This document shows, one piece after another, positions 54,152-63,669 of a stretch of 64,000 bases of DNA. The stretch is taken from assembly GCF_024346955.1 (NCBI RefSeq), contig NZ_AP024884.1, positions 310,001 to 374,000 on the forward strand, read 5' to 3'. This stretch comes from Vibrio mangrovi. Lineage in GTDB: Bacteria > Pseudomonadota > Gammaproteobacteria > Enterobacterales > Vibrionaceae. The first letter of the stretch is position 1. Every line of letters begins with the position of its first letter. Made by a program: the position numbers and the translations under genes. Below the pieces are notes generated by a model. The model searched no databases, was not told the origin of the DNA, and saw only the letters and a program-made list of their open reading frames with translations.

Positions 54152-55285
54152 TTACTGCTGAGATAACTGGTTGATGATGGTTTTGATCGCGCTGTCCTGT
54201 TCTGCCGACAGCTCGCAGTCCTGCACTTCGGTGAAGAAGTCCCGGAACATATCGATTTCACTGCGGGCCAGTCTGGCCGCAGCCATCTCCTGCTCAACGC
54301 CGATCAACATACCCGGTTTTTCGAGATGCAGAACATTGGGATAGACACTGCGCAGTTTCTCCATCGGGTTGAGGATCGCATGTTTGTCCATTAACCGAAC
54401 CAGCAGATAGTCCTGATTTTTCGGATCGGTTTTCCCTTGTTCGAGGATGTCATTCAGCTCACCTTCGATAATGCGCATTTCATGCGGCGCAGTCAGTCCC
54501 ACGGGCTCGGCGGCGACAAAACCGTCCTGATTCAGCTCAACTAAGGTCATGCCTTTTTTCTGATGTTGTTCGCTGAAACTGTATTTCATCAGAGAACCTG
54601 AATAGCGAATATATGCAGCGCCTCTTTGCTGCGGCTGGTGCAGGTGGCCGAGAGCAACATAGTCAAAATCAGTGAAATGCTCGTAGCTGACCCGATCTGA
54701 GCCGCCGATAGACAGCGGCCTTTCTGACTCGGATTCAATCGCTCCGTCGACAAAACAGTGACTGATCAACACCTGCTTCTGCTGTGGTGAAAACTGTTCG
54801 CGAACCTTCTGTGACAGGAATTCATGGGCTTCGTCATGGGTGGATACTGAAGTCTTGAATGCTGCGCGGACGGCTTCGGGATCACTATACGGGATGCCGT
54901 AGAAAGCCACTTCACCCGCCGATTTTGTGTGAATTACCACAGGTTTCAGCATTTCATCAAAGTGGCTGATAATGTGGAGTCCGGCATGTTTCATCTGTCC
55001 GGCACCGAAGCCGAGCCGTTCAGCACCATCATGGTTTCCGGGGATCAATATCATGGGGGTGTTCAGTTCGTCACAGACCTGATTGACAACCTGATTCAAC
55101 AGCTCAATAGCGACAGTTGGTGGTACGGAGCGGTCATAAATATCTCCTGCAACCACAACTGCATCGACCGGGTTTTCCCGAATGAAAGCGATCAACTGTG
55201 CCAGCACCGCTTGTTGATCAGCAATCAGAGAGACACTGTGAAACTGACGGCCCAGATGCCAGTCTGAAGTATGAATAAATTTCAT
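54152..55285 (-). CDS. sbcD: Exonuclease subunit SbcD (Mre11-like nuclease)
   Basis: 377 residues. Metallophosphatase motifs in order: H-T-S-D-W-H-L-G at the start, V-V-A-G-D-I-Y-D-R near 44-52, I-P-G-N-H-D-G near 82-88, S-H-C and G-H-L-H near 170-220. It supplies the two-manganese nuclease centre of the SbcCD complex. It is the first gene of the operon, with its promoter in the 340-base gap shared with the second YopJ-family gene. Confidence 0.95.
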   Translation of the reverse strand: MKFIHTSDWHLGRQFHSVSLIADQQAVLAQLIAFIRENPVDAVVVAGDIYDRSVPPTVAIELLNQVVNQVCDELNTPMILIPGNHDGAERLGFGAGQMKHAGLHIISHFDEMLKPVVIHTKSAGEVAFYGIPYSDPEAVRAAFKTSVSTHDEAHEFLSQKVREQFSPQQKQVLISHCFVDGAIESESERPLSIGGSDRVSYEHFTDFDYVALGHLHQPQQRGAAYIRYSGSLMKYSFSEQHQKKGMTLVELNQDGFVAAEPVGLTAPHEMRIIEGELNDILEQGKTDPKNQDYLLVRLMDKHAILNPMEKLRSVYPNVLHLEKPGMLIGVEQEMAAARLARSEIDMFRDFFTEVQDCELSAEQDSAIKTIINQLSQQ

Positions 55286-55494
55286 GATGATTGATTTCTT
55301 GGTTTGTGAACCGGGTAATCCCTGTCCGGGGAATGCTTGCCAGAAGGATGAAAGATTAGCTTACCGGATGTCTGGCTTCAAAGAAAATTCTCTTTTACGG
55401 AATCTTTGGATGATCTGCATCGCAGACCGAAGATCGGTATGCAGTGACGACATGACCCTGTGGCAGTATTTTCAGCGGACTGACTGACAGTTAT
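55286..55494. other. Divergent region between sbcD and the second YopJ-family gene
   Basis: No gene seen. The region (with 55523-55625) should hold the sbcDC promoter on the minus strand and the leader of the effector gene on the plus strand. Confidence 0.4.
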
Positions 55495-55522
55495 GGAACT
55501 CATTCCATAGTTTGGCAACTCA
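55495..55522 (+). promoter_or_regulatory. HrpL-type box upstream of the second YopJ-family gene
   Basis: GGAACT, 15 bp, CAACTCA: one base off in each half from GGAACC-N15/16-CCACNNA. The last five spacer bases (TTTGG) and the CAAC are shared with the box at 19442. It ends 103 bases before the start codon. A 7 bp inverted repeat (TATGGAA/TTCCATA, 55492-55509) overlaps the -35 half. Confidence 0.65.
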
Positions 55523-55625
55523 TCTATCTGAAGATTTCTGACCGGAACTGCAACGGGCAGACTGAGCGCGTGTCGTAGTTTGACAAGATAAATCAATCAG
55601 AAAGGAAAATATCCGGAGGGAAATC

Positions 55626-56843
55626 GTGCCGATTGGAAATGTGAATCATCATTCACCTGCCGGGATAAATCCGGCAGAACATACGGAAGGTGCTGAGACA
55701 TCCTCATCCGGTGCGGTGAAGCCGAACTGGCCGACAGAAAACTGGATGCATTGCGGCGGTCGGGGTGCCGGACCGGAAGCGATACGTCATGCTGTACTAC
55801 ATAACATGCAGGAGATTCACCAACATCTGAGTACACTGCGGCAGCAAAACTGGTCGGCCGGCAGTATGGAGGCTGTTTTTGATACGGCATTACTGCCGAC
55901 GATGATTCAGGCTGAAAAAGCTCATAATCCGGAAAATACAGTGATTTTTCATGATGACATATTTGATGAGCTGGGAGAGATTGATACTGAACAGACCCGT
56001 CAGGTACTGATGCAGACCCCGCAGATGTTTCACTATGTGGCTGCCGATATTCGTGAAATGAACGGCAGGCGCTCCGTCATTATTCTCGATTCATTAGCGG
56101 ATAATCCCCGTAATTCGATCTATGACAACCCCGAGGTTAAAGATTCTCTTATGTCTTCGCTTTTCCCGGAAGATAAAGTTGCTGTGCTGTGTATGAACAT
56201 GCAGAAATCTTTTTATGAATGTCAGATATTTGCGCTGAATGCGACTACCAAAATGGCGAAGCACGCTGATTTTATGGATGATCTGCATCAGCTAAATCTT
56301 CAGGGAAGCGACAAACTGGCAGAGCGGATCGGCGCGGGGAATGTGAGAGCCCTCCGTCGTATGGTGGTACTGGATGCACCGCAGTCATTACCTGCGCAAT
56401 TTATCAAGCATGCTCAGACGCGTTCGTCACTGGCGCAGGCCAGTCTGGATATTCCGGTGAATAAATCAGGCCAGACGCTACAGCAGCGTCAGGATGAAAA
56501 AATGGTTGAACGGACTAAAATCCGGACTTCAGAAGGGCAGTCGCAGTTACAGACACTGAACTTCAGTGCTTCCATTGAAGATAAGCGGCTGACTTATCTC
56601 GAACGGGCAATAAAGTACATGGAAACGGCTTCGGCAAGCGAAGTCAACGCGCTGGCGGAGCGGTTTAACTTTCTCGGCAAAAACAAAATGATCGCCGGGC
56701 TGGCGTCTCAGCCGCGTGTTGTTGGTCCTGCCGAACAGATGAACCAACGACTGATGCAACAAAGCGGGCGTGTTGCCGATGGAGAACAGAATAGTCTGTT
56801 TAATCAGATTCAGGCAACAATTGAGCGGTTGCATGAGTCGTAG
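55626..56843 (+). CDS. YopJ-family acetyltransferase effector (second copy)
   Basis: 405 residues starting with GTG, preceded by GGAGGG. The N terminus is polar (N-V-N-H-H-S, later T-S-S-S-G), as in type III signals. The C55 core has His136 (M-F-H-Y-V-A-A-D-I-R), an acidic residue Asp155 (I-I-L-D-S-L) where YopJ has Glu, and Cys199 (M-Q-K-S-F-Y-E-C-Q-I-F-A-L). The His-acid gap is 19, as in YopJ. The C-terminal 150 residues are unlike the first copy. It should acetylate host proteins after secretion. No chaperone gene is adjacent. Confidence 0.82.
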   Translation: MPIGNVNHHSPAGINPAEHTEGAETSSSGAVKPNWPTENWMHCGGRGAGPEAIRHAVLHNMQEIHQHLSTLRQQNWSAGSMEAVFDTALLPTMIQAEKAHNPENTVIFHDDIFDELGEIDTEQTRQVLMQTPQMFHYVAADIREMNGRRSVIILDSLADNPRNSIYDNPEVKDSLMSSLFPEDKVAVLCMNMQKSFYECQIFALNATTKMAKHADFMDDLHQLNLQGSDKLAERIGAGNVRALRRMVVLDAPQSLPAQFIKHAQTRSSLAQASLDIPVNKSGQTLQQRQDEKMVERTKIRTSEGQSQLQTLNFSASIEDKRLTYLERAIKYMETASASEVNALAERFNFLGKNKMIAGLASQPRVVGPAEQMNQRLMQQSGRVADGEQNSLFNQIQATIERLHES

Positions 56844-57234
56844 CACCGGATGGGAACAGTTTTATGATACTCAGCATGAGAGAAAAACAATTAAACCCAG
56901 AAAGTAGTCAATTATTGATGGTTTAATTGATAGTTGTTATTTTTTGTTATTCTTATATTATCAGAGCTGATATCTCTGTCAGAGATAACTCACTTTCAAA
57001 ATTATTATCACCTGATGTTGATGATGGTTCTTCCTTCCTATCATTTCTACTTGCTATTAATTTACAAAATATTATCACAAATGTTCACTTGTTGAATTTC
57101 ATATCAGTGATATGATTAATTTACTTAAATTGACATTTCTATGACATTTTAAAGTTTAATTTCTAGGGATTTATCATTTCATGATAAATGTTGTTATCTA
57201 AATGTAAAAATATCTCTGAATCGTAGGTATCACA
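56844..57234. other. AT-rich upstream region of locus B
   Basis: About 390 bases, AT-rich, no gene seen. It includes a short hairpin (atttatca/tgataaat near 57169-57189) and the segment shared with the upstream region of locus A. Confidence 0.4.
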
Positions 57235-59544
57235 TTGACTAATATAAATTTGAAACTCAACGTCGGATATGAGTTTTCTGTGAAATACTTTTGGCTCATT
57301 ATTTGTCTTTCTCTGCTTTCGATATTCCACCCGGCAGTAGCAGCTATCGAAGTAAAAGATGATGGTGGTGGTTCCGGACAAGCTTCTGTTCTTACCCAAT
57401 CCGGTCAGTATTATGTCCGGATTGCCAAAGCGAATGAACAGGGCTTATCGGTTAACTATTTTAAAGATTTCAGCGCGCAGGGTAAGAATATTGTCTTGCT
57501 GAACTCATTTTTGATGAACCCGAAAATAGGTCAGTCTCCGGCACAGACCATTGTGCTGGTGGTCGATCAGAATCAGATAGCCGATATCCAGTCTATTCAG
57601 GTTGAAGGACATGCGGCAGATATTGTGCTGGCTGCACCTGACGGGATTCGGTGCAATGGATGCTCCATCAAAAATACGGAACGGGTCACTTTAGCGACCG
57701 GAGCAGTTCAGATTGAGAATGGTGAGCTGAAAGTTATTGATATCACTGGCGGTAGTGTCGATATTACCGGCGCTGGATTGCAAGCAACGGATTTATCGTT
57801 GTTGGATATTGCTGCCGGACATGTATTGGTGGATGCTCCGCTACGGACCAATATGAAAGGCAGCCTTTCAACCCGGAATAATCAGGAAGTGAAAGAGATT
57901 GATGCCGGTGGAGATTTAGAAGTCTCAAATGGTGACGTTCAGATTATTGTCGGTAAAAACCATTTCCGTTACTTGGATCGTCAGTCCGATGCGTATTATC
58001 AACAGTTTAGTGGTAAAGCCTATGATTACGCATCTCATGCTCTGGAGATTACGGATAAAGGAAAAGTTTCTGTTGGTAACCTTCATCTGGAGTCGACCTA
58101 CGATCTGGGGTCTATTTTAGTCAAAGGACTAATCAGAACTCAGGGAAACTGGACCTATGTCGGACGATATAATGAACAGAGTATTGTTCCTTTAGAATCG
58201 GTCACGATTAAGTCAAACGGGAATGTCTATCTTTCTGAGCAGATTATCGCGGCAAATAAAGTGGATATTGAATCAACCAGAGCGATTAATATTGCAGCAC
58301 TTTCTGCCGGTGATAATTATTTGCTGGACAGCATTCAGGGTGCGGAAGTTAAAGTTGTCTCTGTTGGTCCGATTAAAAACCAGGGAGCCATTTCTGCTGA
58401 GTCTGTTTATTTCTCCGGACAAAACATCATCAATGAAGGGGATATTGAAGCGACCCGGGATCTGTACCTGAATGGGCAAACTGGTGTGAAAAACCAATAT
58501 GGTGGGATTATTCTCGGAGAGAATATCGAGCTGGTTTCAGAGCAGGATGTGATTAACGGAGAATATTATCCGTTTAAACCGGCTGAAATATGTGCAATGC
58601 GCAGTGTTGTGAATAATTCCCCCTCAGTTGAAGTCGGCGGTAAACTGGCTGTGCCACCATTCAAAGGATGTGGAAAAGTCGCAGCAAACTCTCTGAGTGC
58701 TTACATTCTGGGACAAAATATTAAAGTTGTTGCGCAGAACTTCTCTAATGCGAACCCTTATGAAGTCTCAAGAAACACTTATACGGATCCTGAACTGAAT
58801 TTGGATCTGACTCAGAGTGAGCAAGTGGTGGTTTCTGCGGAATCGATCATGGATATCCGGGTGAATGAGCGTTTCTGGAATATGTCGGCGGTTGTCGAGT
58901 CCTGGACCGGAAATGTCATCCTACAGGCTCCGATTATCGACAATGAGAGATATCACATCTGGGCAGATACTTATGAGAAGGTTGTCGGTGATCCGAATGG
59001 GACACATACCAACCAGAGTATCCAGTATCTGAAAGTGCTTTCTCCTCCGGCAAGACTGAATGTCGGTCAGGATCTGATTTTAAACAGTGACATGCTCAAT
59101 AACGAACACAGTAGTGTTGAAGTGAAGCGGGATGTTTCCGGATCAGTCAATAAAATCTGGATGGAAGGTCTGAAACTTCGCGATATTTTCAAACAGACGA
59201 CCGTCACGCAGCATTCAAAACGCTATTGTAGCAAACGTGTCTTCGGCCACTGTATTAAACATAAGAGAAAACACTGGACAACTTCCAGCGTCGCACTTAC
59301 TAAAAATGAAGAAACGGCACAGTATCCGTTTATTTTCTACGTTGATGGTCATATTCATCAAGGATTCGGCAGCGAGTACAGCATGCTGCAAAATATTACA
59401 TTCGGACCAGAAGCTTCTGCTTATGAGCCACAGCCTACACCTGAACCGGTTAAGCCCGGAAAACCTGGCAAATACATTCCGATTTCAGTCAGTGACATGA
59501 CCATTTTTGTTCTTAATCCTTCATACAAAGAAGGGGATTCATAA
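57235..59544 (+). CDS. TPS-domain secreted protein of split CdiA-like locus B
   Basis: 769 residues if it starts at the TTG at 57235; a GTG at 57280 is also possible and would give a shorter signal peptide ending A-V-A. The corresponding place in the locus A gene has an ATG, here GAG. The TPS motif G-I-R-C-N-G-C-S-I-K-N-T-E-R-V-T-L is near residue 138. It is collinear with the locus A protein to the ending M-T-I-F-V-L-N-P, with an added proline-rich stretch (P-Q-P-T-P-E-P-V-K-P). It carries no toxin. Export would need a TpsB pore encoded elsewhere. Confidence 0.78.
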   Translation: MTNINLKLNVGYEFSVKYFWLIICLSLLSIFHPAVAAIEVKDDGGGSGQASVLTQSGQYYVRIAKANEQGLSVNYFKDFSAQGKNIVLLNSFLMNPKIGQSPAQTIVLVVDQNQIADIQSIQVEGHAADIVLAAPDGIRCNGCSIKNTERVTLATGAVQIENGELKVIDITGGSVDITGAGLQATDLSLLDIAAGHVLVDAPLRTNMKGSLSTRNNQEVKEIDAGGDLEVSNGDVQIIVGKNHFRYLDRQSDAYYQQFSGKAYDYASHALEITDKGKVSVGNLHLESTYDLGSILVKGLIRTQGNWTYVGRYNEQSIVPLESVTIKSNGNVYLSEQIIAANKVDIESTRAINIAALSAGDNYLLDSIQGAEVKVVSVGPIKNQGAISAESVYFSGQNIINEGDIEATRDLYLNGQTGVKNQYGGIILGENIELVSEQDVINGEYYPFKPAEICAMRSVVNNSPSVEVGGKLAVPPFKGCGKVAANSLSAYILGQNIKVVAQNFSNANPYEVSRNTYTDPELNLDLTQSEQVVVSAESIMDIRVNERFWNMSAVVESWTGNVILQAPIIDNERYHIWADTYEKVVGDPNGTHTNQSIQYLKVLSPPARLNVGQDLILNSDMLNNEHSSVEVKRDVSGSVNKIWMEGLKLRDIFKQTTVTQHSKRYCSKRVFGHCIKHKRKHWTTSSVALTKNEETAQYPFIFYVDGHIHQGFGSEYSMLQNITFGPEASAYEPQPTPEPVKPGKPGKYIPISVSDMTIFVLNPSYKEGDS

Positions 59545-59611
59545 TGGGCTGTCGTCGTGTATGTGTGAATATCAATGTAATTGAACGAATCAGAATCAGG
59601 TAAATAACAAT

Positions 59612-62455
59612 ATGAAAAAAGATCAAATACCGTCGTGGCAGCGTCTGACTTCTTCTACGCTGTTGCCCATTCTTTTTACTCATCTGGCTTTTCCGGTCTA
59701 TGCGTCGGTTCAGCAGAGTATTGCTCTGGACTCGATTACAAACGCGGTTTCCAGTTCTGCACGCTATGAACTGAAGGAGCAGATTCAGGATTATCTGTAT
59801 GCCGGAGCTATTGAACAAAATGAACTGGCTATTTTTGATGGGTTCGGATTCTTCTTTAACCAGATTAAAGCAAGTTATCCCGAAATGTTGTCGGCTTATC
59901 AGGGCAAAAATACCTCTCTGAACGATATCCCGGCCCGGTTCGGAACACCTTATGTTGAACGGGGAGTGATTCGTCAGCAAATCACTCAGTTGCTGAATAA
60001 AAGCTGGATTTCGGCTCCCGGCTATTCCAGTTATAACGAACAGACTCAGAAATTGTATGAGAATGCGGTGAGCTATGCTAAGTCTCACGGGAAGAAACTG
60101 GGGCAGGCACTGACGGCTGATGAAATCACTCACATTCCGGCAGATATGGTCTGGCCGGAAATTCGGGTGATTAATGGCAATGAATATATTGTGCCGTTTG
60201 TCTATCTGACACCGGGGACGATTGCAGATCAGAAATTGTCCGAATCAACGCTGGCGGCGGGATCTGCCAGTATTAAAACAGATACTTTTGTGGTCAACGA
60301 TGCGGATGTTCACTTTAAACACAATGCTTTGCTGGATATCACGCATGATTTTATCAATACCAAAGGAAAGGTCTCGGGAGGAGAACTGACGATCCGGACC
60401 GGACGTGAACTTCAGAACTTATCCGGAACTATTTCCGGTGATGACGTTTCACTGATCGCCAATAAGTTGGTGAACGACACACTGGTAACACGCTTTGACT
60501 ACGGCCATGGTTATTCCGAGAGCTTTGATCAGATTGGTTCGATTGTGTCCTTAGGGGATTTGAATATCCGGACCGCTTCTGATGTGGTGAGCCACGGCGG
60601 AGAGTTTTCTGCACAGGGCGATTTGCGGATTCAGTCACAGGGGAACGTTATTCTGGTACCACAGACTGCCAAAAGTGAGCGTGCCGAATCCGGAAGCTAT
60701 TGGTCTGATAGTGAATCGTCATTGGTGAACTTGCAGACGCATCTTTCAGCGATCGATACACTGTCGCTGATCTCCGGTGGTCAGGTAGTTATTGCCGGGA
60801 GTGTACTGGAAAGTCAGGGGCTGCTGGAAATTCTGGCTGCCCACGGGATCACGCTGAAAAGTGTGGCGGATATGAATACCTTTGACCGCCGTTTTGAAGT
60901 GGACAGCGGTGGTCTGTTCGGAAGTAAGGAAAGTGAATCGGAAAGCCAAACTGAATCTCAGATTGTCAGAACCTTGCTGAAAGCCGGTCAGAGTATGGTC
61001 TTGCATACGATACAAGGAGATGTGTCGCTGGAAGCCGTTACGATTGATAGCCAGGGAATCTCGAAAATCATTTCTGATTACGGTGCGGTGGATTTCAAAC
61101 TGGCGAAGCTGATTGAAAATTATAGTTATGAAAAGTCTTACGATGGTGCATTAGCTTTCCGTCATCAGGGCAATGGCTATCAGCGTGAAGTGGCTTACTA
61201 TTCGGAGTTCGTCAATTCCGGTGGCATTATGCTCAATGCATACAGTGGTGTGCGAATTCAGTATGCCGGTGACAAGAATGATATGGATACCACTCTGGCG
61301 ACTCTGGCGCAGACACCAGAACTCTCATGGATGCTGGATATACGCAATGATCCATCGTTGAATGTCGACTGGCAACAAGTGCAGTTGGTGATGCAGGAGT
61401 GGGATTATGACCAGTCCGGGCTGACACCGGCAGCAATGGCGATAATCGCTGTTGCAATGGCAGTTGCAACCAGTGGTGCAGGCATTGCCGTGATTGGTGG
61501 TGAAGGTCCGCTTTATACGGCAATCAATGTTGGCTTCAAGTCTCTGATTTCACAAGCGGGCAGCCGTCTCATTGCGAATGACTTCGATGTTAAGGCGACA
61601 CTTCAGGATTTGTCATCGAAACAGGCACTGATTTCACTGGCAACATCGATGGTTACTGCGGGCGTTCTGAAAGGAATCGACACACATCTGTTTACGGAAG
61701 GAACGGATGCTGCGAATGCTATTCAGGATGCAACATCAATTGATATTGTCGGAAACAGTATTGAAGCACAGATTATCCGTTCGGTCGTACATTCAACTGT
61801 AAGTATCGGGATCAATACTGCAGTTCAGGGCGGTGACCTGAGTGATTTTGGTGAATCATTCGCCACCAGCTTTGCATCATCGATGGTTTCTATTATTGGT
61901 AGTTCCTTATCTGAAAAAATCAGTGATGCTGCCGGTCATAAAGGTGTGACAGACTCGAATCCAAGTGGTACTCCACAAATCAGTGAGGCAGTTAAATACA
62001 TTGCTCATGCCGCATTAGGTTGTGGTATTGGCTCTCTGGGTACCGCGATTGGGGGCGGAAGTGGCTCTGATATGGCAATGGGATGTGCATCAGGAGCAAC
62101 TGGCAGCGTGATTGGTGAGTATGTTTCTGAGCAGTATGGTGACATTATTGCCGAGAAAGATCAGAAGATAGAAGCGTGGACCCGGGATTTTCTGAGCGGT
62201 GGACTTCTGTGTCCGAAGACCATCAAAAAACTGATTAAAAAGCTGCATCAGGAAGCGATTAATGTTCCCCGTTACGCAGCATCAGTTGCAGTTTATGCCT
62301 TCGGTGATACTGGTATCAGTGGTAATACAGCAAATAATGTCGTCCAGCAGAATGCGCTGTATCTGCTTTCTTTCGCGTTTGATGAAGACAAAAATACCGG
62401 AGAAAGCGGTGCTGGTGACAGTAGTAATGCAGATGAGGACTCCTGCCTGATTTAA
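59612..62455 (+). CDS. CdiA-like pretoxin protein of locus B, without toxin domain
   Basis: 947 residues. It is paralogous to the locus A protein from the signal peptide (ending V-Y-A) through the DUF637-like and repeat parts to the VENN-like junction, here V-V-Q-Q-N. After it only about 37 residues remain, ending D-S-C-L-I, and no immunity gene follows; a strong terminator comes 31 bases later. It therefore looks like a carrier that lost its toxin module, or a non-toxic adhesin. The region differs most from locus A in the pretoxin part. The stop seems genuine, as no toxin-like frame is seen downstream. Confidence 0.75.
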   Translation: MKKDQIPSWQRLTSSTLLPILFTHLAFPVYASVQQSIALDSITNAVSSSARYELKEQIQDYLYAGAIEQNELAIFDGFGFFFNQIKASYPEMLSAYQGKNTSLNDIPARFGTPYVERGVIRQQITQLLNKSWISAPGYSSYNEQTQKLYENAVSYAKSHGKKLGQALTADEITHIPADMVWPEIRVINGNEYIVPFVYLTPGTIADQKLSESTLAAGSASIKTDTFVVNDADVHFKHNALLDITHDFINTKGKVSGGELTIRTGRELQNLSGTISGDDVSLIANKLVNDTLVTRFDYGHGYSESFDQIGSIVSLGDLNIRTASDVVSHGGEFSAQGDLRIQSQGNVILVPQTAKSERAESGSYWSDSESSLVNLQTHLSAIDTLSLISGGQVVIAGSVLESQGLLEILAAHGITLKSVADMNTFDRRFEVDSGGLFGSKESESESQTESQIVRTLLKAGQSMVLHTIQGDVSLEAVTIDSQGISKIISDYGAVDFKLAKLIENYSYEKSYDGALAFRHQGNGYQREVAYYSEFVNSGGIMLNAYSGVRIQYAGDKNDMDTTLATLAQTPELSWMLDIRNDPSLNVDWQQVQLVMQEWDYDQSGLTPAAMAIIAVAMAVATSGAGIAVIGGEGPLYTAINVGFKSLISQAGSRLIANDFDVKATLQDLSSKQALISLATSMVTAGVLKGIDTHLFTEGTDAANAIQDATSIDIVGNSIEAQIIRSVVHSTVSIGINTAVQGGDLSDFGESFATSFASSMVSIIGSSLSEKISDAAGHKGVTDSNPSGTPQISEAVKYIAHAALGCGIGSLGTAIGGGSGSDMAMGCASGATGSVIGEYVSEQYGDIIAEKDQKIEAWTRDFLSGGLLCPKTIKKLIKKLHQEAINVPRYAASVAVYAFGDTGISGNTANNVVQQNALYLLSFAFDEDKNTGESGAGDSSNADEDSCLI

Positions 62456-62485
62456 TCATCTCATCAGATTTCATCTGAAGTAATC

Positions 62486-62525
62486 AAGAGGGATAAGCGT
62501 GACTTGCTTATCCCTCTTCTTTTTT
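62486..62525 (+). terminator. Strong intrinsic terminator after locus B
   Basis: A 13 bp perfect stem (AAGAGGGATAAGC and its complement) with a 7-base loop, followed by CTTTTTT. It separates locus B from the phosphatase gene and rules out the early start codon of the latter at 62499. Confidence 0.9.
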
Positions 62526-62600
62526 CCGCAGATCGTCTATTTTTACAGTAGTCATTCGGTATATGAATCAACTGAGACTGATGTTTCATGGAGCAATGAT

Positions 62601-63425
62601 ATGGCTCATTCCGAAAACGCTGCATCCTCGTTAAGAACGCCTCTGGCCGTTGATGACCATGACTCCGGCTGGATGCCGTTTATGGCAAAACCACCAGCCG
62701 AAACGCCTTGTCTGGTCTACGCGGTGGCAGATATCCACGGTCATGACTATCTGCTTGAAGAAATGCTGGATAAGATTGAACAGGATATGCAAGAAACCAC
62801 CGAAACGAAACCGCTGGTTATTTTTCTGGGGGATTATATTGACCGTGGTCCGGATGCCAAACGGGTGGTGGATTTATTGATCAGGGCCAGCCGGGTCAGA
62901 AACATGGCCTGTGTTTTCCTGCTGGGAAATCATGAACAGTGGCTGATTGATTTTATGCACAGCAGTGTGATTTTACCGGTGTGGGGATGTCAGGGAGGAT
63001 TGGAAACGCTGCTATCATATGGTGTTCCTCAAAAAATGATTCTTTCCGGGATTCTCGATGCTGAAGTGGCGGATGAAGTACGCCATGTGTTTCTGGATCT
63101 GCTGCCCGAGTCGCACCTGTCATTTTTCCAGTCACTGGTGAACCATTTTGAGCTGGGGGATTATTTTTTTGTCCACGCAGGTATTGATCCGAATCGTCCG
63201 CTTCACCAGCAGCGTAAAGAAGATCTCATCTGGATTCGTCATCCGTTCCTGAGTTCGAAGCAAGACTTCGGAAAAGTCATCGTGCACGGGCATACACCCA
63301 GTGAACATGTCGAAAGCCTGCCTAACCGTATCAATCTCGATAGTGGTATCTACATCCGGCACGTTCTGAACTGCGCTGTATTAGAAGGCAGTTGCCGCTA
63401 TCTGATTCAGGCGAGTGGAGGCTGA
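62601..63425 (+). CDS. PPP-family serine/threonine phosphatase (PrpA type)
   Basis: 274 residues from the ATG at 62601, with GGAG seven bases before; the frame is open from 62499, but that start lies in a terminator loop. The metal-binding motifs are complete: A-D-I-H-G-H, G-D-Y-I-D-R-G-P, G-N-H-E, V-H-A-G and V-H-G-H-T-P. Bacterial PPP enzymes dephosphorylate proteins or act on nucleotides. No operon partner is present. Confidence 0.88.
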   Translation: MAHSENAASSLRTPLAVDDHDSGWMPFMAKPPAETPCLVYAVADIHGHDYLLEEMLDKIEQDMQETTETKPLVIFLGDYIDRGPDAKRVVDLLIRASRVRNMACVFLLGNHEQWLIDFMHSSVILPVWGCQGGLETLLSYGVPQKMILSGILDAEVADEVRHVFLDLLPESHLSFFQSLVNHFELGDYFFVHAGIDPNRPLHQQRKEDLIWIRHPFLSSKQDFGKVIVHGHTPSEHVESLPNRINLDSGIYIRHVLNCAVLEGSCRYLIQASGG

Positions 63426-63559
63426 TTTGTTGCTATGGCGGTCAATTGATGTGTTTGTATAGCTCATTCTCTTGTTCATATTCAAGAGCGACGGAAAAAT
63501 CATATGATGACCTCTTTGAATTCGAACCCAAACGATTTCCTCACAGGAGTTTTCACGCC

Positions 63560-63583
63560 CCGCACCGGATTTTGCCGGTGCGG
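63560..63583. terminator. Hairpin between phosphatase and exporter genes
   Basis: CCGCACCGG pairs with CCGGTGCGG with a six-base loop. There is no U tract on the plus side, so termination strength is uncertain. The surrounding 63426-63669 shows no gene. Confidence 0.4.
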
Positions 63584-63669
63584 AAGTTAAGTTATCAGAT
63601 TCTGGATAGAGAAAAGTGTGAAAAAAGTATGAGATTGTCTGTTATTGAACATAACAAAAGCGGTTCTGA

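Noticed and set aside
55492..55509. Inverted repeat TATGGAA/TTCCATA as an independent operator
   Set aside because: It overlaps the HrpL-type -35 half, and a 7 bp repeat of this kind can occur by chance; kept only as a remark.
62440..62455. CaaX-like prenylation signal at the end of the locus B protein (S-C-L-I)
   Set aside because: The cysteine is third from the end, not fourth, so the motif does not fit.
62499..62600. Upstream extension of the PPP phosphatase
   Set aside because: The start lies in the loop of the locus B terminator; the ATG at 62601 has a good ribosome site.
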